A stretch of 8,601 nt of DNA, from NCBI GenBank assembly GCA_947258835.1, contig CAMYJY010000172.1, positions 1 to 8,601 on the forward strand, in the 5' to 3' direction. Positions 1 through 6,388 of the stretch are shown here, piece after piece. Made by a program: the position numbers and the translations under genes. How positions within the stretch are numbered: position 1 is the stretch's first letter; each line of letters starts with the position of its first letter. The notes beneath the pieces are model-generated. The model saw only the letters and a program-made list of their open reading frames with translations. It was not told the DNA's origin and ran no database searches. This DNA comes from an uncultured Pirellulales bacterium (GTDB lineage: Bacteria; Planctomycetota; Planctomycetia; Pirellulales; Lacipirellulaceae).

Positions 1-2
1 AG

Positions 3-290
3 TGGTACTTTGTCCGCCACCAACAGCACGATCTGGGTGTGCTGATCCTGGCCTCGCACGCGGAGGGAGAAACGTGGGAGCTGGTCTACATGGGGCTGGC
101 GCCCCCCGGCCGCGGCCAAGGTTTTGGCAAACACGTCCTGCAGTATGCGCTGTGGCAAGCACGCCGCGGACAAGCACAACGTCTGGTTTTGGCCGTTGAT
201 GCGGCCAACCATCGAGCCCTGCCACTGTATCAAGCCACCGGTTTTACAGAGTGGGACCGCCGCCAAGTCTACGCCCGCCTCACAGCCTAG
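3..290 (+). CDS. GNAT family N-acetyltransferase, C-terminal part
   Basis: The frame is open from the first bases of the window to a TAG at 288-290, so the start and N-terminal half lie outside; 95 residues are visible. They show the C-terminal half of a GNAT fold: a beta strand (WELVYMGL), then the acetyl-CoA pyrophosphate loop RGQGFG (the family's R/QxxGxG/A motif), a helix, a strand (RLVLAVD), and the motif-B segment NHRALPLYQATGF that is typical of GNATs acting on small molecules or protein N-termini. GNAT enzymes transfer acetyl from acetyl-CoA to an amine; the substrate cannot be told from this part. The next gene starts only 8 nt downstream on the same strand, which suggests cotranscription. 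The family assignment is secure. The function and full length are unknown. Confidence 0.85.
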   Translation, partial: WYFVRHQQHDLGVLILASHAEGETWELVYMGLAPPGRGQGFGKHVLQYALWQARRGQAQRLVLAVDAANHRALPLYQATGFTEWDRRQVYARLTA

Positions 291-298
291 CCCCCAGC

Positions 299-793
299 AT
301 GCCTGACATTCCCAGCCTCTTGCAGGAACACCAGGAAGCGATTGGATGGCTCGCTGCGCTATCCGGTTTCGTTTTCGTGGGCAGTCTGATCCTGCTGCCT
401 TGGATCGTTGTCCATATCCCGGCAGACTACTTTGTGCGGCCCCAGCCGACAAAGACGCCGTTCTCCACGAAGCATCCGTTTTTGCACTGGGGGGGAATAA
501 TCTTGAAGAACCTTGTGGGGCTGCTGTTGATCCAGGCCGGGATCGCCATGCTGCTGCTGCCTGGACAAGGTCTGTTGGCAATCGCCATCGGTATTTTGCT
601 GTTGAACCTTCCCGGCAAACGCAAACTGCAAGCAAAAATCATCCGCCTCAAACCCGTCTGGAAGTCCGTCGCTTGGATTCGTCAGCGAGCCCACGTCCCA
701 CCGCTGATCGTCGCCGCTCAGGATCCACAGAGGTTTGAATCACGACGAAACAACGGAAACAATGTCCCTCCCGAATCAACAAACGAAAAATAA
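299..793 (+). CDS. PGPGW-family small integral membrane protein with a repeat-derived C-terminus
   Basis: The protein has 164 residues from the ATG at 299. An in-frame ATG at 251 would overlap the GNAT gene by 40 nt, so 299 is preferred, although no Shine-Dalgarno is visible. It has two hydrophobic segments. The first is about residues 14-40 (WLAALSGFVFVGSLILLPWIVV). The second, about residues 66-100, carries LLLPGQGLLAIAIGILLL followed by a basic LPGKRKL end. That pattern (LPGpG, then a glycine-rich helix, then a basic stop) fits the putative transmembrane family named PGPGW, here with Q in place of the second proline. The family has no established biochemical role; a cell-membrane location is inferred. 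The last 20 residues or so and the stop codon lie inside the interspersed repeat at 734-832, so the native C-terminus has probably been replaced. It is likely cotranscribed with the upstream GNAT gene. Confidence 0.72.
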   Translation: MPDIPSLLQEHQEAIGWLAALSGFVFVGSLILLPWIVVHIPADYFVRPQPTKTPFSTKHPFLHWGGIILKNLVGLLLIQAGIAMLLLPGQGLLAIAIGILLLNLPGKRKLQAKIIRLKPVWKSVAWIRQRAHVPPLIVAAQDPQRFESRRNNGNNVPPESTNEK

Positions 794-832
794 GTCCCTG
801 TCTTTGTGTCTTCGGTGTCTTTGTGGTTCAAA
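734..832. repeat. Interspersed inverted-repeat element, copy 1 (chimeric arms)
   Basis: The element begins TTTGAATCACGACGAAACAA and ends GTGGTTCAAA, giving short terminal inverted repeats (one mismatch). Its first 29 nt match those of the element at 7758 at 28 positions, and both share an internal core containing TAAGTCCCTGT. The right arm here (CTTTGTG...GTGGTTC) differs from the right arm of copy 2 and does not pair well with its own left arm beyond the terminal 7-10 bp. It carries about 10 extra bases (TGTCCCTCCC) after the left arm. The left half supplies the last codons and the TAA stop of the PGPGW gene. Confidence 0.75.
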
Positions 833-862
833 TTATTTCCGCATATATCTTGTATCTATTAC

Positions 863-897
863 TTCTGAAAGAACGGCCTCCGGCCGTTTTTTCAGAA
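863..897 (+). terminator. Strong stem-loop terminator after the GNAT/PGPGW unit
   Basis: Two 16-nt arms (863-878 and 882-897) pair around a TCC loop with a single mismatch, which is a G-U wobble in RNA. The core is AACGGCC/GGCCGTT and is followed by a T6 run, so the inner 7-bp stem plus T-tract alone has the form of a Rho-independent terminator. Because the T-run pairs with A's on the other arm (TTCTGAAA/TTTCAGAA), the structure is almost symmetrical and could act on either strand. It lies 70 nt after the PGPGW stop codon. Confidence 0.7.
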
Positions 898-1402
898 ACT
901 GCACGAACAATCAAAAGGGCGGCTCCGCGGATACGCCCCAAGTTGTTGCGGCCTACTCGCAATGGCTACCCTGCATTTTGTGGCAGCGTAATTTCGCCGC
1001 CAGAAAGGTGCGTTTTTTCGCAAGATTTTGCCATGATATTTTTTCTCCGCCAGGCCTGCGCACGGGAATTCGATCGGTCAACATTTTTTCCACCGCCCCC
1101 GCTGCTGGCCGGAAAGTTTTTTCCGGCAAATTAGATCGACAAATGCTCGTGTTACCCGAGAACTGAGACCGTCGGCGGGCGGGACAAAAAACAAAACGAA
1201 GTCAAGGGCTTACCCTGAGACGCTAGCACATTTAGAATCCGCCCTGTTCCGCCGGAGTGGGCCCAGCACAGACACAAGCGGTCTCATCCAGAAAACGTGC
1301 CAGGCTGGCAGCCTCCGGTACAGAACACGGCTGCAAATCAGTGGCGTGGATCCCACTCGGATCCCCCTCAGATGAACACGGTTAGTATTACAGGATGTAG
1401 TC
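898..1402 (+). other. dnaA upstream region without a gene
   Basis: About 500 nt have no convincing reading frame. Four T6 tracts, each followed by C, occur at 1013, 1039, 1084 and 1117. The last one sits in a hairpin with 8-bp arms (1108-1115 and 1120-1127, GCCGGAAA/TTTCCGGC). A DnaA-box-like TTTTCCACC (7 of 9 against TTATCCACA) is at 1086-1094; no better box was found by eye. A possible -10 TAGAAT lies at 1233-1238, but the -35 at the right spacing is poor (TTACCC). A direct repeat GGATCCC occurs twice, 4 nt apart, near 1347-1364. The region may hold the dnaA promoter and a long leader. It is not shown to be an origin. Confidence 0.4.
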
Positions 1403-3052
1403 ATGGACGATTCGGACAGGCTGTCCGTACTGCACGAACGACTAAAGCAGCGGCTGGGTCGCGAGCGGTATCAGCTGTGGGTCGGTTCGCACACGGTGAT
1501 CGCTTACCAGGCTGACGATTGCCAGATTGGCAATCGTGAGTTCACAAGCTTCCACGAACAGACTGGGGATGGCCAGGAAGTCTCCATAGCGAACTCACCC
1601 ACTGGAGGGCACTCGGCCCCCCACAGCACGCCTATCACGGGCAAGCTGAGGATTGGCTGCACATCCGATTTTGAGAAAGTCTGGCTTCGCAGCCGGCTCC
1701 ACAAGACCCTACTGGCTTGCTGCGAGGCTGTATGGCCGGGCAGGGTCCTGGTCGAATATTATGTCCAGGCAGCGGACCGTGTGGCGGAACACGCAGCACA
1801 AGCGGACTCCGCCGCAGAGGCCGCAGATCTTGCCACGCGAGAAACGACCCCACCAGCCGACCACAACCAGCCCCCCCATGGCCCCCCAGCAGAACAGGCA
1901 GCGGCGACCGCGCCGCTGCTGGCCGCCCCCACCCTGGACCGTGATCGTCCAGTTCGCCAGCGACCGCGCCTGATGACGGCGGGCACCTCCCCAGCGGGCA
2001 GACAACCGGCACGTCGAGGCCCGACCTCGTCCTTTGCCAACTTTGTGCAGGGAAAAAACAACGAGCTGGCTTTTCGCACGGCCCAATCGGTCGCCAACGC
2101 CCTTGGTCAGTATGGTCCTCTGCTGCTTTATGGCCCGTCTGGCGTCGGTAAAACGCACTTGGCGTACGCCATGGTGCGGCACTGGAAGCAGACTGCCTTT
2201 CAGGTGCGGGCCTTGCGACTCACGGCCGAACAATTCACCACCGAGTTTCTGACCGCGCTCGACCGCCGGGCACTGCCCGGTTTTCGGCATAAATACCGCA
2301 CGGTGGATGCGCTGATTATTGACGACATCCACTTCCTCGCAGGCAAGCGGGCCACCTTAGATGAACTGATCTACACCATCGACACACTGCGTGAGCGGGG
2401 ACGCCAAATCGTGCTCACCTGCGACCGCAGTCCAGGCGATCTGCAAGAGGTGAGTCCGGAACTGGTGTCACGGATTTCAGGTGGGCTGTCGATCCCAGTG
2501 GAGTTGCCCGACTACAACACGCGGCTCGGCATCACCCGTCGGTTTGCCACGCAAATGGGCCTGCTCCTGGAAGAAGACGTTGTCCAGCTGGTGGCCAGCC
2601 AGGTGGCAGGCAGCGCCCGCCAACTCAGCGGGGCCATTAATTTGCTCCTGGCAACCAGCATGGCCCACCAAACGGCCATCACCACGGAGATGGCCCGCAC
2701 CACGTTGGTGGAATACCTGCAGCAAAATGCCCCCCAAGTGCGCTTGGCCGACATCCAGCGGGCTGTGTGCCAAGTTTTTAGAGTGGAGCCCTCGAGCTTA
2801 AAATCTCAACGCAAAACCCGGGCCGTCGCAGAGCCTCGGATGCTGGCCATGTGGCTGGCAAGAAAGTACACCCGCTCCGCCTTGGGAGAAATTGGCGAGT
2901 ATTTTGGCCGGCGGAGCCATAGCACCGTGATCTCGGCCCAGAAAAAGATCGAACGCTTGGTCAGCAACGACGCGCAAATCCACGTCGCCGACCGCCCCTG
3001 CAGCGTGGAAGAGGCCATTCGCCAAGTCGAATCCGTGCTGCGTACGGCTTAG
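1403..3052 (+). CDS. dnaA: Chromosomal replication initiator protein DnaA
   Basis: This protein of 549 residues binds origin DNA boxes and, as an ATP-loaded AAA+ filament, opens the duplex and helps load the helicase. The start ATG has AGGA at 1392-1395, 7 nt upstream. Domain I (about 1-125) keeps the family pattern but contains an insert of roughly 40 residues (about 42-82) between its first strands. Domain II (about 126-205) is a long Ala/Pro/Arg-rich linker. Domain III has Walker A GPSGVGKT (244-251), Walker B LIIDD (D307, D308), sensor I LTCDR (338-342), the putative arginine finger SR (R357) and a sensor II arginine at R406. Domain IV ends with the helix-turn-helix signature GRRSHSTV (502-509) in place of the usual GGRDHTTV, so the base-contacting Asp is Ser505. 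E. coli DnaA is 467 residues, so this one is long mainly through the insert and linker. The final 255 nt are overlapped antisense by the frame of the regulator gene. Confidence 0.97.
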   Translation: MDDSDRLSVLHERLKQRLGRERYQLWVGSHTVIAYQADDCQIGNREFTSFHEQTGDGQEVSIANSPTGGHSAPHSTPITGKLRIGCTSDFEKVWLRSRLHKTLLACCEAVWPGRVLVEYYVQAADRVAEHAAQADSAAEAADLATRETTPPADHNQPPHGPPAEQAAATAPLLAAPTLDRDRPVRQRPRLMTAGTSPAGRQPARRGPTSSFANFVQGKNNELAFRTAQSVANALGQYGPLLLYGPSGVGKTHLAYAMVRHWKQTAFQVRALRLTAEQFTTEFLTALDRRALPGFRHKYRTVDALIIDDIHFLAGKRATLDELIYTIDTLRERGRQIVLTCDRSPGDLQEVSPELVSRISGGLSIPVELPDYNTRLGITRRFATQMGLLLEEDVVQLVASQVAGSARQLSGAINLLLATSMAHQTAITTEMARTTLVEYLQQNAPQVRLADIQRAVCQVFRVEPSSLKSQRKTRAVAEPRMLAMWLARKYTRSALGEIGEYFGRRSHSTVISAQKKIERLVSNDAQIHVADRPCSVEEAIRQVESVLRTA

Positions 3053-5038
3053 GCGGTAGGGCGGCAGAGCCGCCCTACCGAGGGTGGCACCCAACGCTGG
3101 TAACGATTTGATCCCAGAAGAGTTTGCACCAGGCTCTCTGCTGGATTCTCGCCGTTCTCCAGCGTCATTCCCGCGCAAGCCATCCATCCCCAGCTGCCGC
3201 ATCTTGCGATACAGATTCGATCGATGCAGTCCCAACCGCTGGGCGGCCTGGCTCATATTGCCTTGCGTGGCCTCAATCATCTGACGGATGTATTGCTGCT
3301 GAAATTCCCGCGAAGCCGCCGCCAGCGTCGAACTTAAATCGTGCCCCTGGGCCGTAAGCTCTCCGCCAGCATTAATAAACGATAAATCGGCAACCTCCAC
3401 GCGCTTGCCGGAGGAGAGATAAGCCACCCGCTCCATCAGATTCCGCAACTCGCGGACATTTCCCGGCCAGCGATGCTGCAGCAATCGCTGCTTGGCCGCC
3501 GCCGAGAACGCCGGCGTCCGTCGCCCCATGGTCTGACAAAAGGACGTCAGAAAAAACTCGGCCAGCAAGTGGATATCAGGCCCTCGCTCTCGGAGTGGCG
3601 GCAATTCCAAACTGACCACATTCAGCCGGAAGAAAAGATCCTCGCGAAACTTTTTCTCCCGGACCAGCTGGGCCAAGTCCTGATTCGTGGCCGCTAGAAT
3701 CCGTACCTCCGTGTGGATTGGCCGGGAACCGCCCACCCGCACCACAATCTTATCCTCGAGGACCCGCAGCAGTTTGGCCTGCCCACTGAGACTCATGTCG
3801 CCGATTTCATCGAGGAGCAGGGTCCCCCCAGAGGCCAGCTCAAATTTACCGGGCCGCGTATCATGGGCGTCGGTAAAGGCGCCTTTTTCATGCCCAAACA
3901 ACTCGCTTTCCAGCAAGGTTTCGGTAAGCGCCGCGCAGTTGACCGCCACCAGCGGCTGATCGCGGCGGCGACTCAGGTGATGGATGCAGCGGGCGACGAC
4001 CTCTTTCCCGGTGCCATTCTCACCCAAGATGAGAATGGCCAGATCCGTATCCGCAATCCGTTGGGTGGTCGCGCGCAGCGCCTCAATGGCTGGACTATCG
4101 CCGATCAACTGCACACCTGCAGCCGCCTCTTCCACAAAACGCTGGTGCTTCGTGAGCAACTCCTCAAATTGCTGGGTGTTGGCCAGCGCGACTGCCGCAT
4201 GCGCCGCCAACTCCTGCAAAGCCCCTTGATCCTCCTCGCTAAAACGTCCGGCCTGCTTGTTCAGCACTTCAAAGGCGCCCAAGCATTTGCCGTCAGGAAC
4301 AATCAAGGGCACGCAGAGGACCGTTTGCGTATGGTAACCGGTCTCTGCGTCCACACTGCGGGCAATTTGGTCGTCCTCCGCTCCGCCCCCCGCCCGCCGC
4401 GGCTCACCAGAGCGGACGACCTGCCCCACAATCCCTTGATCGTCGGGGATCCGCAGTTCCGCCCCTTCCACTCCCAAGGCAGGCCTACCAACCAGCGCCC
4501 GGTTGGCTTTGTCCCACAGAAAGATACTGGCTCGGTCGGCCGAGAGCAGCTCCGTCGCCGCTTCGGCCATGGCTTGCAGCAAGGCCTCCATGCACTGGGT
4601 TTGACTCCAGGCGTGGGTGATCTCCAGAATTTTTTCCAGGCGATCAATCCGGCATAGCCGTTGCTGCCGCGCCTGCACCACAGCAAATGCCTGCCCCAAG
4701 ACCACATGCAGGCGGTCCGCCGCCGCAATCTCTCCCCGTAACAACAGCGCATGCGACGCGTCCCACGGCAACGCCAACCAAGCCCCCTCACGACTGGCGG
4801 CCTCTCGATCCAACGCCTCCCCGGCCACAGCAGCGGGCACGCCGGCCGGCTGGACCCCGCTGGCGCTAACGACCTGCCAGTCCGGCGGGCTGCAGCGCAC
4901 CACCGCCACCGCGCTGAGCGAAAATGACCGCTGACACACCGGCAATATCCGCTCCAGAAATTCGTCCACCTGCTGGCATTCATGCACTGCCGCCAGCACT
5001 TGCTGCATCAAGTCTTGCCACATATCAGCTTGAGACAT
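2798..5038 (-). CDS. Sigma-54-dependent transcriptional activator (GAF, AAA+, Fis-type HTH) with an abnormal C-terminal extension
   Basis: From the ATG at 5038 the protein has 746 residues. GTG 5059 and ATGs 5050 and 5047 are also in frame. GGAGG motifs lie at 5055-5051 and just before 5038, so the start is uncertain by 7 codons. The N-terminal 1-130 resembles a degenerate sensory domain. A canonical GAF domain, expected to bind a small molecule, spans about 146-290. The AAA+ sigma-54 interaction domain (about 311-545) has Walker A GENGTGKE (339-346), an intact sigma-54 contact loop GAFTDA (386-391), Walker B GGTLLLDEIGD, the arginine segment REDLFFRLNV and sensor II WPGNVREL. A Fis-type helix-turn-helix ends near residue 618 (LHRSNLYRKMRQLGM). 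This architecture hydrolyses ATP to open sigma-54 promoters; its signal and targets are unknown. The remaining 128 residues have no family counterpart: 44 codons cross the intergenic palindrome and 84 are antisense to dnaA. The natural stop has probably been lost. Confidence 0.9.
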   Translation of the reverse strand: MSQADMWQDLMQQVLAAVHECQQVDEFLERILPVCQRSFSLSAVAVVRCSPPDWQVVSASGVQPAGVPAAVAGEALDREAASREGAWLALPWDASHALLLRGEIAAADRLHVVLGQAFAVVQARQQRLCRIDRLEKILEITHAWSQTQCMEALLQAMAEAATELLSADRASIFLWDKANRALVGRPALGVEGAELRIPDDQGIVGQVVRSGEPRRAGGGAEDDQIARSVDAETGYHTQTVLCVPLIVPDGKCLGAFEVLNKQAGRFSEEDQGALQELAAHAAVALANTQQFEELLTKHQRFVEEAAAGVQLIGDSPAIEALRATTQRIADTDLAILILGENGTGKEVVARCIHHLSRRRDQPLVAVNCAALTETLLESELFGHEKGAFTDAHDTRPGKFELASGGTLLLDEIGDMSLSGQAKLLRVLEDKIVVRVGGSRPIHTEVRILAATNQDLAQLVREKKFREDLFFRLNVVSLELPPLRERGPDIHLLAEFFLTSFCQTMGRRTPAFSAAAKQRLLQHRWPGNVRELRNLMERVAYLSSGKRVEVADLSFINAGGELTAQGHDLSSTLAAASREFQQQYIRQMIEATQGNMSQAAQRLGLHRSNLYRKMRQLGMDGLRGNDAGERRESSREPGANSSGIKSLPALGATLGRAALPPYRLSRTQHGFDLANGLFHAAGAVGDVDLRVVADQAFDLFLGRDHGAMAPPAKILANFSQGGAGVLSCQPHGQHPRLCDGPGFALRF
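3055..3079. terminator. Palindromic stem-loop between convergent genes
   Basis: Arms of 11 nt (3055-3065, GGTAGGGCGGC; 3069-3079) pair perfectly around the loop AGA, starting 2 nt after the dnaA stop codon. There is no T-tract on either strand. It is well placed to end dnaA transcription, and its internal GGCGGCAGAGCC recurs at 5219-5230, so it is also a member of a palindromic intergenic repeat family. On the minus strand it is read through in frame by the regulator gene. Confidence 0.6.
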
Positions 5039-5110
5039 GCCTCCCATCATCCTCCACACCTACGAAACAACCCTCTGGAGTCAATCTGACTATAGAACAC
5101 CATAGGCGAC

Positions 5111-5139
5111 TGACATCATTAAAACAACATACGATGTCA
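5111..5139. promoter_or_regulatory. Dyad upstream of the sigma-54 regulator, possible operator
   Basis: TGACATC (5111-5117) and GATGTCA (5133-5139) are perfect inverted repeats 15 nt apart, in the only A/T-richer stretch of this gap. They end about 70 nt upstream of the regulator start. A TATAGT on the minus strand at 5094-5089 could be a -10 element, but no good -35 was found. It could be a binding site for the regulator itself or for another dimeric protein, or a chance pairing. Confidence 0.35.
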
Positions 5140-5184
5140 CCACTTAGACTACGCGGGTAGCATCGGTTGGCGGTAGGCTACCAA

Positions 5185-5199
5185 TGTGACGCAGTCACA
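5185..5199. promoter_or_regulatory. 15-nt palindrome TGTGAC-GCA-GTCACA
   Basis: The two 6-nt arms are perfect inverted repeats around GCA. The half-sites resemble CRP/FNR-type TGTGA/TCACA, but the spacing is 5 nt instead of the 6 nt needed by CRP, so no regulator is assigned. It lies between the divergent regulator and fabI genes. Confidence 0.3.
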
Positions 5200-5218
5200 G
5201 TCCAGCGAGACCACCTCT

Positions 5219-5280
5219 GGCGGCAGAGCCTGCCCCCGGCTTGATCGGGGGCCGCCCAGGTAGGCTTCGCCAACCTGGGC
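5219..5280. repeat. Cluster of eroded palindromic repeats upstream of fabI
   Basis: The block starts with GGCGGCAGAGCC, shared exactly with the stem-loop at 3060-3071. A hairpin follows (GCCCCCG 5232-5238 with CGGGGGC 5246-5252), then another (GCCCAGGT 5254-5261 with ACCTGGGC 5273-5280, enclosing a small GGC-TTC-GCC inner stem). Positions 5219-5251 align by eye with 7544-7577 inside the metallopeptidase gene at about 28 of 34 columns. The block reads as a composite of small mobile or spreading palindromic units. Confidence 0.6.
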
Positions 5281-5438
5281 AACCCCCGCCTCAACAAGCC
5301 TGTTCCGGCTGCCCCCCTTACCAGCGCCCCGTGCCTAGTGGTATCCTGCGTGGCTTCGCAGTTACGGCAGCTTAACACGGCTGCAGTGGGCAACCCCGTC
5401 TTGCCCCGCCCTTAGAGACCCCCAACTTGCAGCCACAG
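5281..5438 (+). other. Untranslated region before fabI, nothing recognised
   Basis: This C-rich stretch leads up to the fabI ribosome binding site. I see no convincing promoter, no reading frame with family features and no strong hairpin. The fabI promoter presumably lies here or among the repeats just upstream. Confidence 0.35.
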
Positions 5439-5450
5439 AAGGAGATAATG

Positions 5451-6281
5451 ATGGGAGCGTTTGCCGGAAAAAAAGGACTGATTACCGGGGTTTTCAACAA
5501 ACAGTCCATTGCCTGGGCGATTGCCGATCAGGTGCTGCGCGAGGGGGCCACCTGCGGCCTTTCCTACATGCCGGACAAGGCGGACGACGCCCGCCAGAAA
5601 AACCTGAGCCGGGTGCAGAAGCTGGTTGACGGAAACCCGCAAGTCCAATTTCTCCAGCCCATGGACGCGACCAACGACGAACACATCCAAACCACGATGG
5701 ACCGCTGCCAGCAAGAATTCGGCCAGCTGGATTTTTTGCTGCACTCCATTGCTTACGCCCCCCCAGCAGACCTCAAAGGGAATACGATCGCCACCAGCCG
5801 CGATGGGTTTAAGTTGGCCATGGAAATTAGCGTGTTCAGCCTCATCGCTTTGGCCCACGCGGCGGAAGATCTCCTCAGCGAAAATGCCACCATTTTGACG
5901 CTGACCTATTTTGGCGGTGAAAAAGCGGTCCCTGGCTACAACGTGATGGGTGTCTGCAAAGCGGCCCTGGACTCGGTAGTCAAATATTTGGCCTGCGACC
6001 TGGGCCCTCGAGGGGTGCGAGTCAATGCCCTCAGTGCGGGACCCATGCAAACCGTTTCCGGCCGCGGCGCCGGCGTCGACGAAATGCTTGGTCTTTACGA
6101 GGCCATGGCCCCGCTAGGACGAAACATTACCCACGAAGAAGCGGGACACAGCGGCAGCTTCCTGCTGTCACCGCTGTCTGCTGGCATCACGGGCGAGATC
6201 CTGCACCTGGATGGTGGCTACAACGCCATGGGATCGCCGGGCAAACTGCTGGATAAAATCAAAGCGGCCCAGGCGATTTAG
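5451..6281 (+). CDS. fabI: Enoyl-[acyl-carrier-protein] reductase (NADH), FabI type
   Basis: This protein of 276 residues catalyses the last reduction in each cycle of type II fatty-acid synthesis, converting trans-2-enoyl-ACP to acyl-ACP in the cytoplasm. It is a short-chain dehydrogenase-like Rossmann protein. The nucleotide-binding segment is GVFNKQSIAWAIA (from G13), matching the divergent FabI glycine motif. The catalytic tyrosines are Y153 and Y163 with K170, giving the FabI-type Y-x9-Y-x6-K spacing in TYFGGEKAVPGYNVMGVCK. A late GITGEILHLDGGYNAMG motif closes the fold. Length is close to the usual 260-280. AAGGAG at 5439-5444 precedes two tandem ATGs at 5448 and 5451; 5451 has the better 6-nt spacing, and using 5448 adds one Met. 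FabI is the target of triclosan-type inhibitors. No other fatty-acid gene is adjacent, and a hairpin follows, so it is probably monocistronic. Confidence 0.95.
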   Translation: MGAFAGKKGLITGVFNKQSIAWAIADQVLREGATCGLSYMPDKADDARQKNLSRVQKLVDGNPQVQFLQPMDATNDEHIQTTMDRCQQEFGQLDFLLHSIAYAPPADLKGNTIATSRDGFKLAMEISVFSLIALAHAAEDLLSENATILTLTYFGGEKAVPGYNVMGVCKAALDSVVKYLACDLGPRGVRVNALSAGPMQTVSGRGAGVDEMLGLYEAMAPLGRNITHEEAGHSGSFLLSPLSAGITGEILHLDGGYNAMGSPGKLLDKIKAAQAI

Positions 6282-6306
6282 CCATTACATCCTTAGCCGA
6301 TGGGCG

Positions 6307-6346
6307 ATAGCACCGGTTCTGTGAGACGCGCAAGAACCGGGGCTAT
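6307..6346 (+). terminator. Stem-loop after fabI
   Basis: Arms 6307-6320 (ATAGCACCGGTTCT) and 6333-6346 pair over 14 nt with one mismatch around a 12-nt loop. It begins 25 nt after the fabI stop. There is no T-run after it, so termination may be weak or Rho-dependent, or the hairpin may protect the 3' end. Confidence 0.5.
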
Positions 6347-6388
6347 TGAGAGCGTCCGGCTTAGGCGCGACAGTGGGGCCGCCGGCGA

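Noticed and set aside
735..1166. Open frame of 143 codons after the PGPGW gene
   Set aside because: It runs through the repeat element, the terminator stem-loop and T-rich leader. Its translation has no domain-like pattern and changes character along its length.
898..1402. oriC beside dnaA
   Set aside because: No cluster of DnaA boxes was found on either strand by eye, only one 7/9 match. GC skew cannot be judged from this window, so no origin is called.
3084..3105. Sigma-54 promoter starting TGGCAC near 3086
   Set aside because: The -12 element does not match TTGC at the required spacing, and the site lies between convergent gene ends.
3713..4657. 314-codon plus-strand open frame
   Set aside because: It lies wholly antisense to the GAF/AAA+ part of the sigma-54 regulator, whose motifs are all intact; it is a shadow of GC-rich codon use.
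5185..5199. CRP binding site
   Set aside because: The half-sites are separated by 5 nt instead of 6, and no CRP-family gene is in view.
5178..5393. 71-codon minus-strand frame in the regulator/fabI gap
   Set aside because: It is encoded by palindromic repeat sequence, with no ribosome binding site or domain pattern.
5412..6050. 212-codon minus-strand open frame over fabI
   Set aside because: It is antisense to a complete fabI with all catalytic residues and has no recognisable motif.
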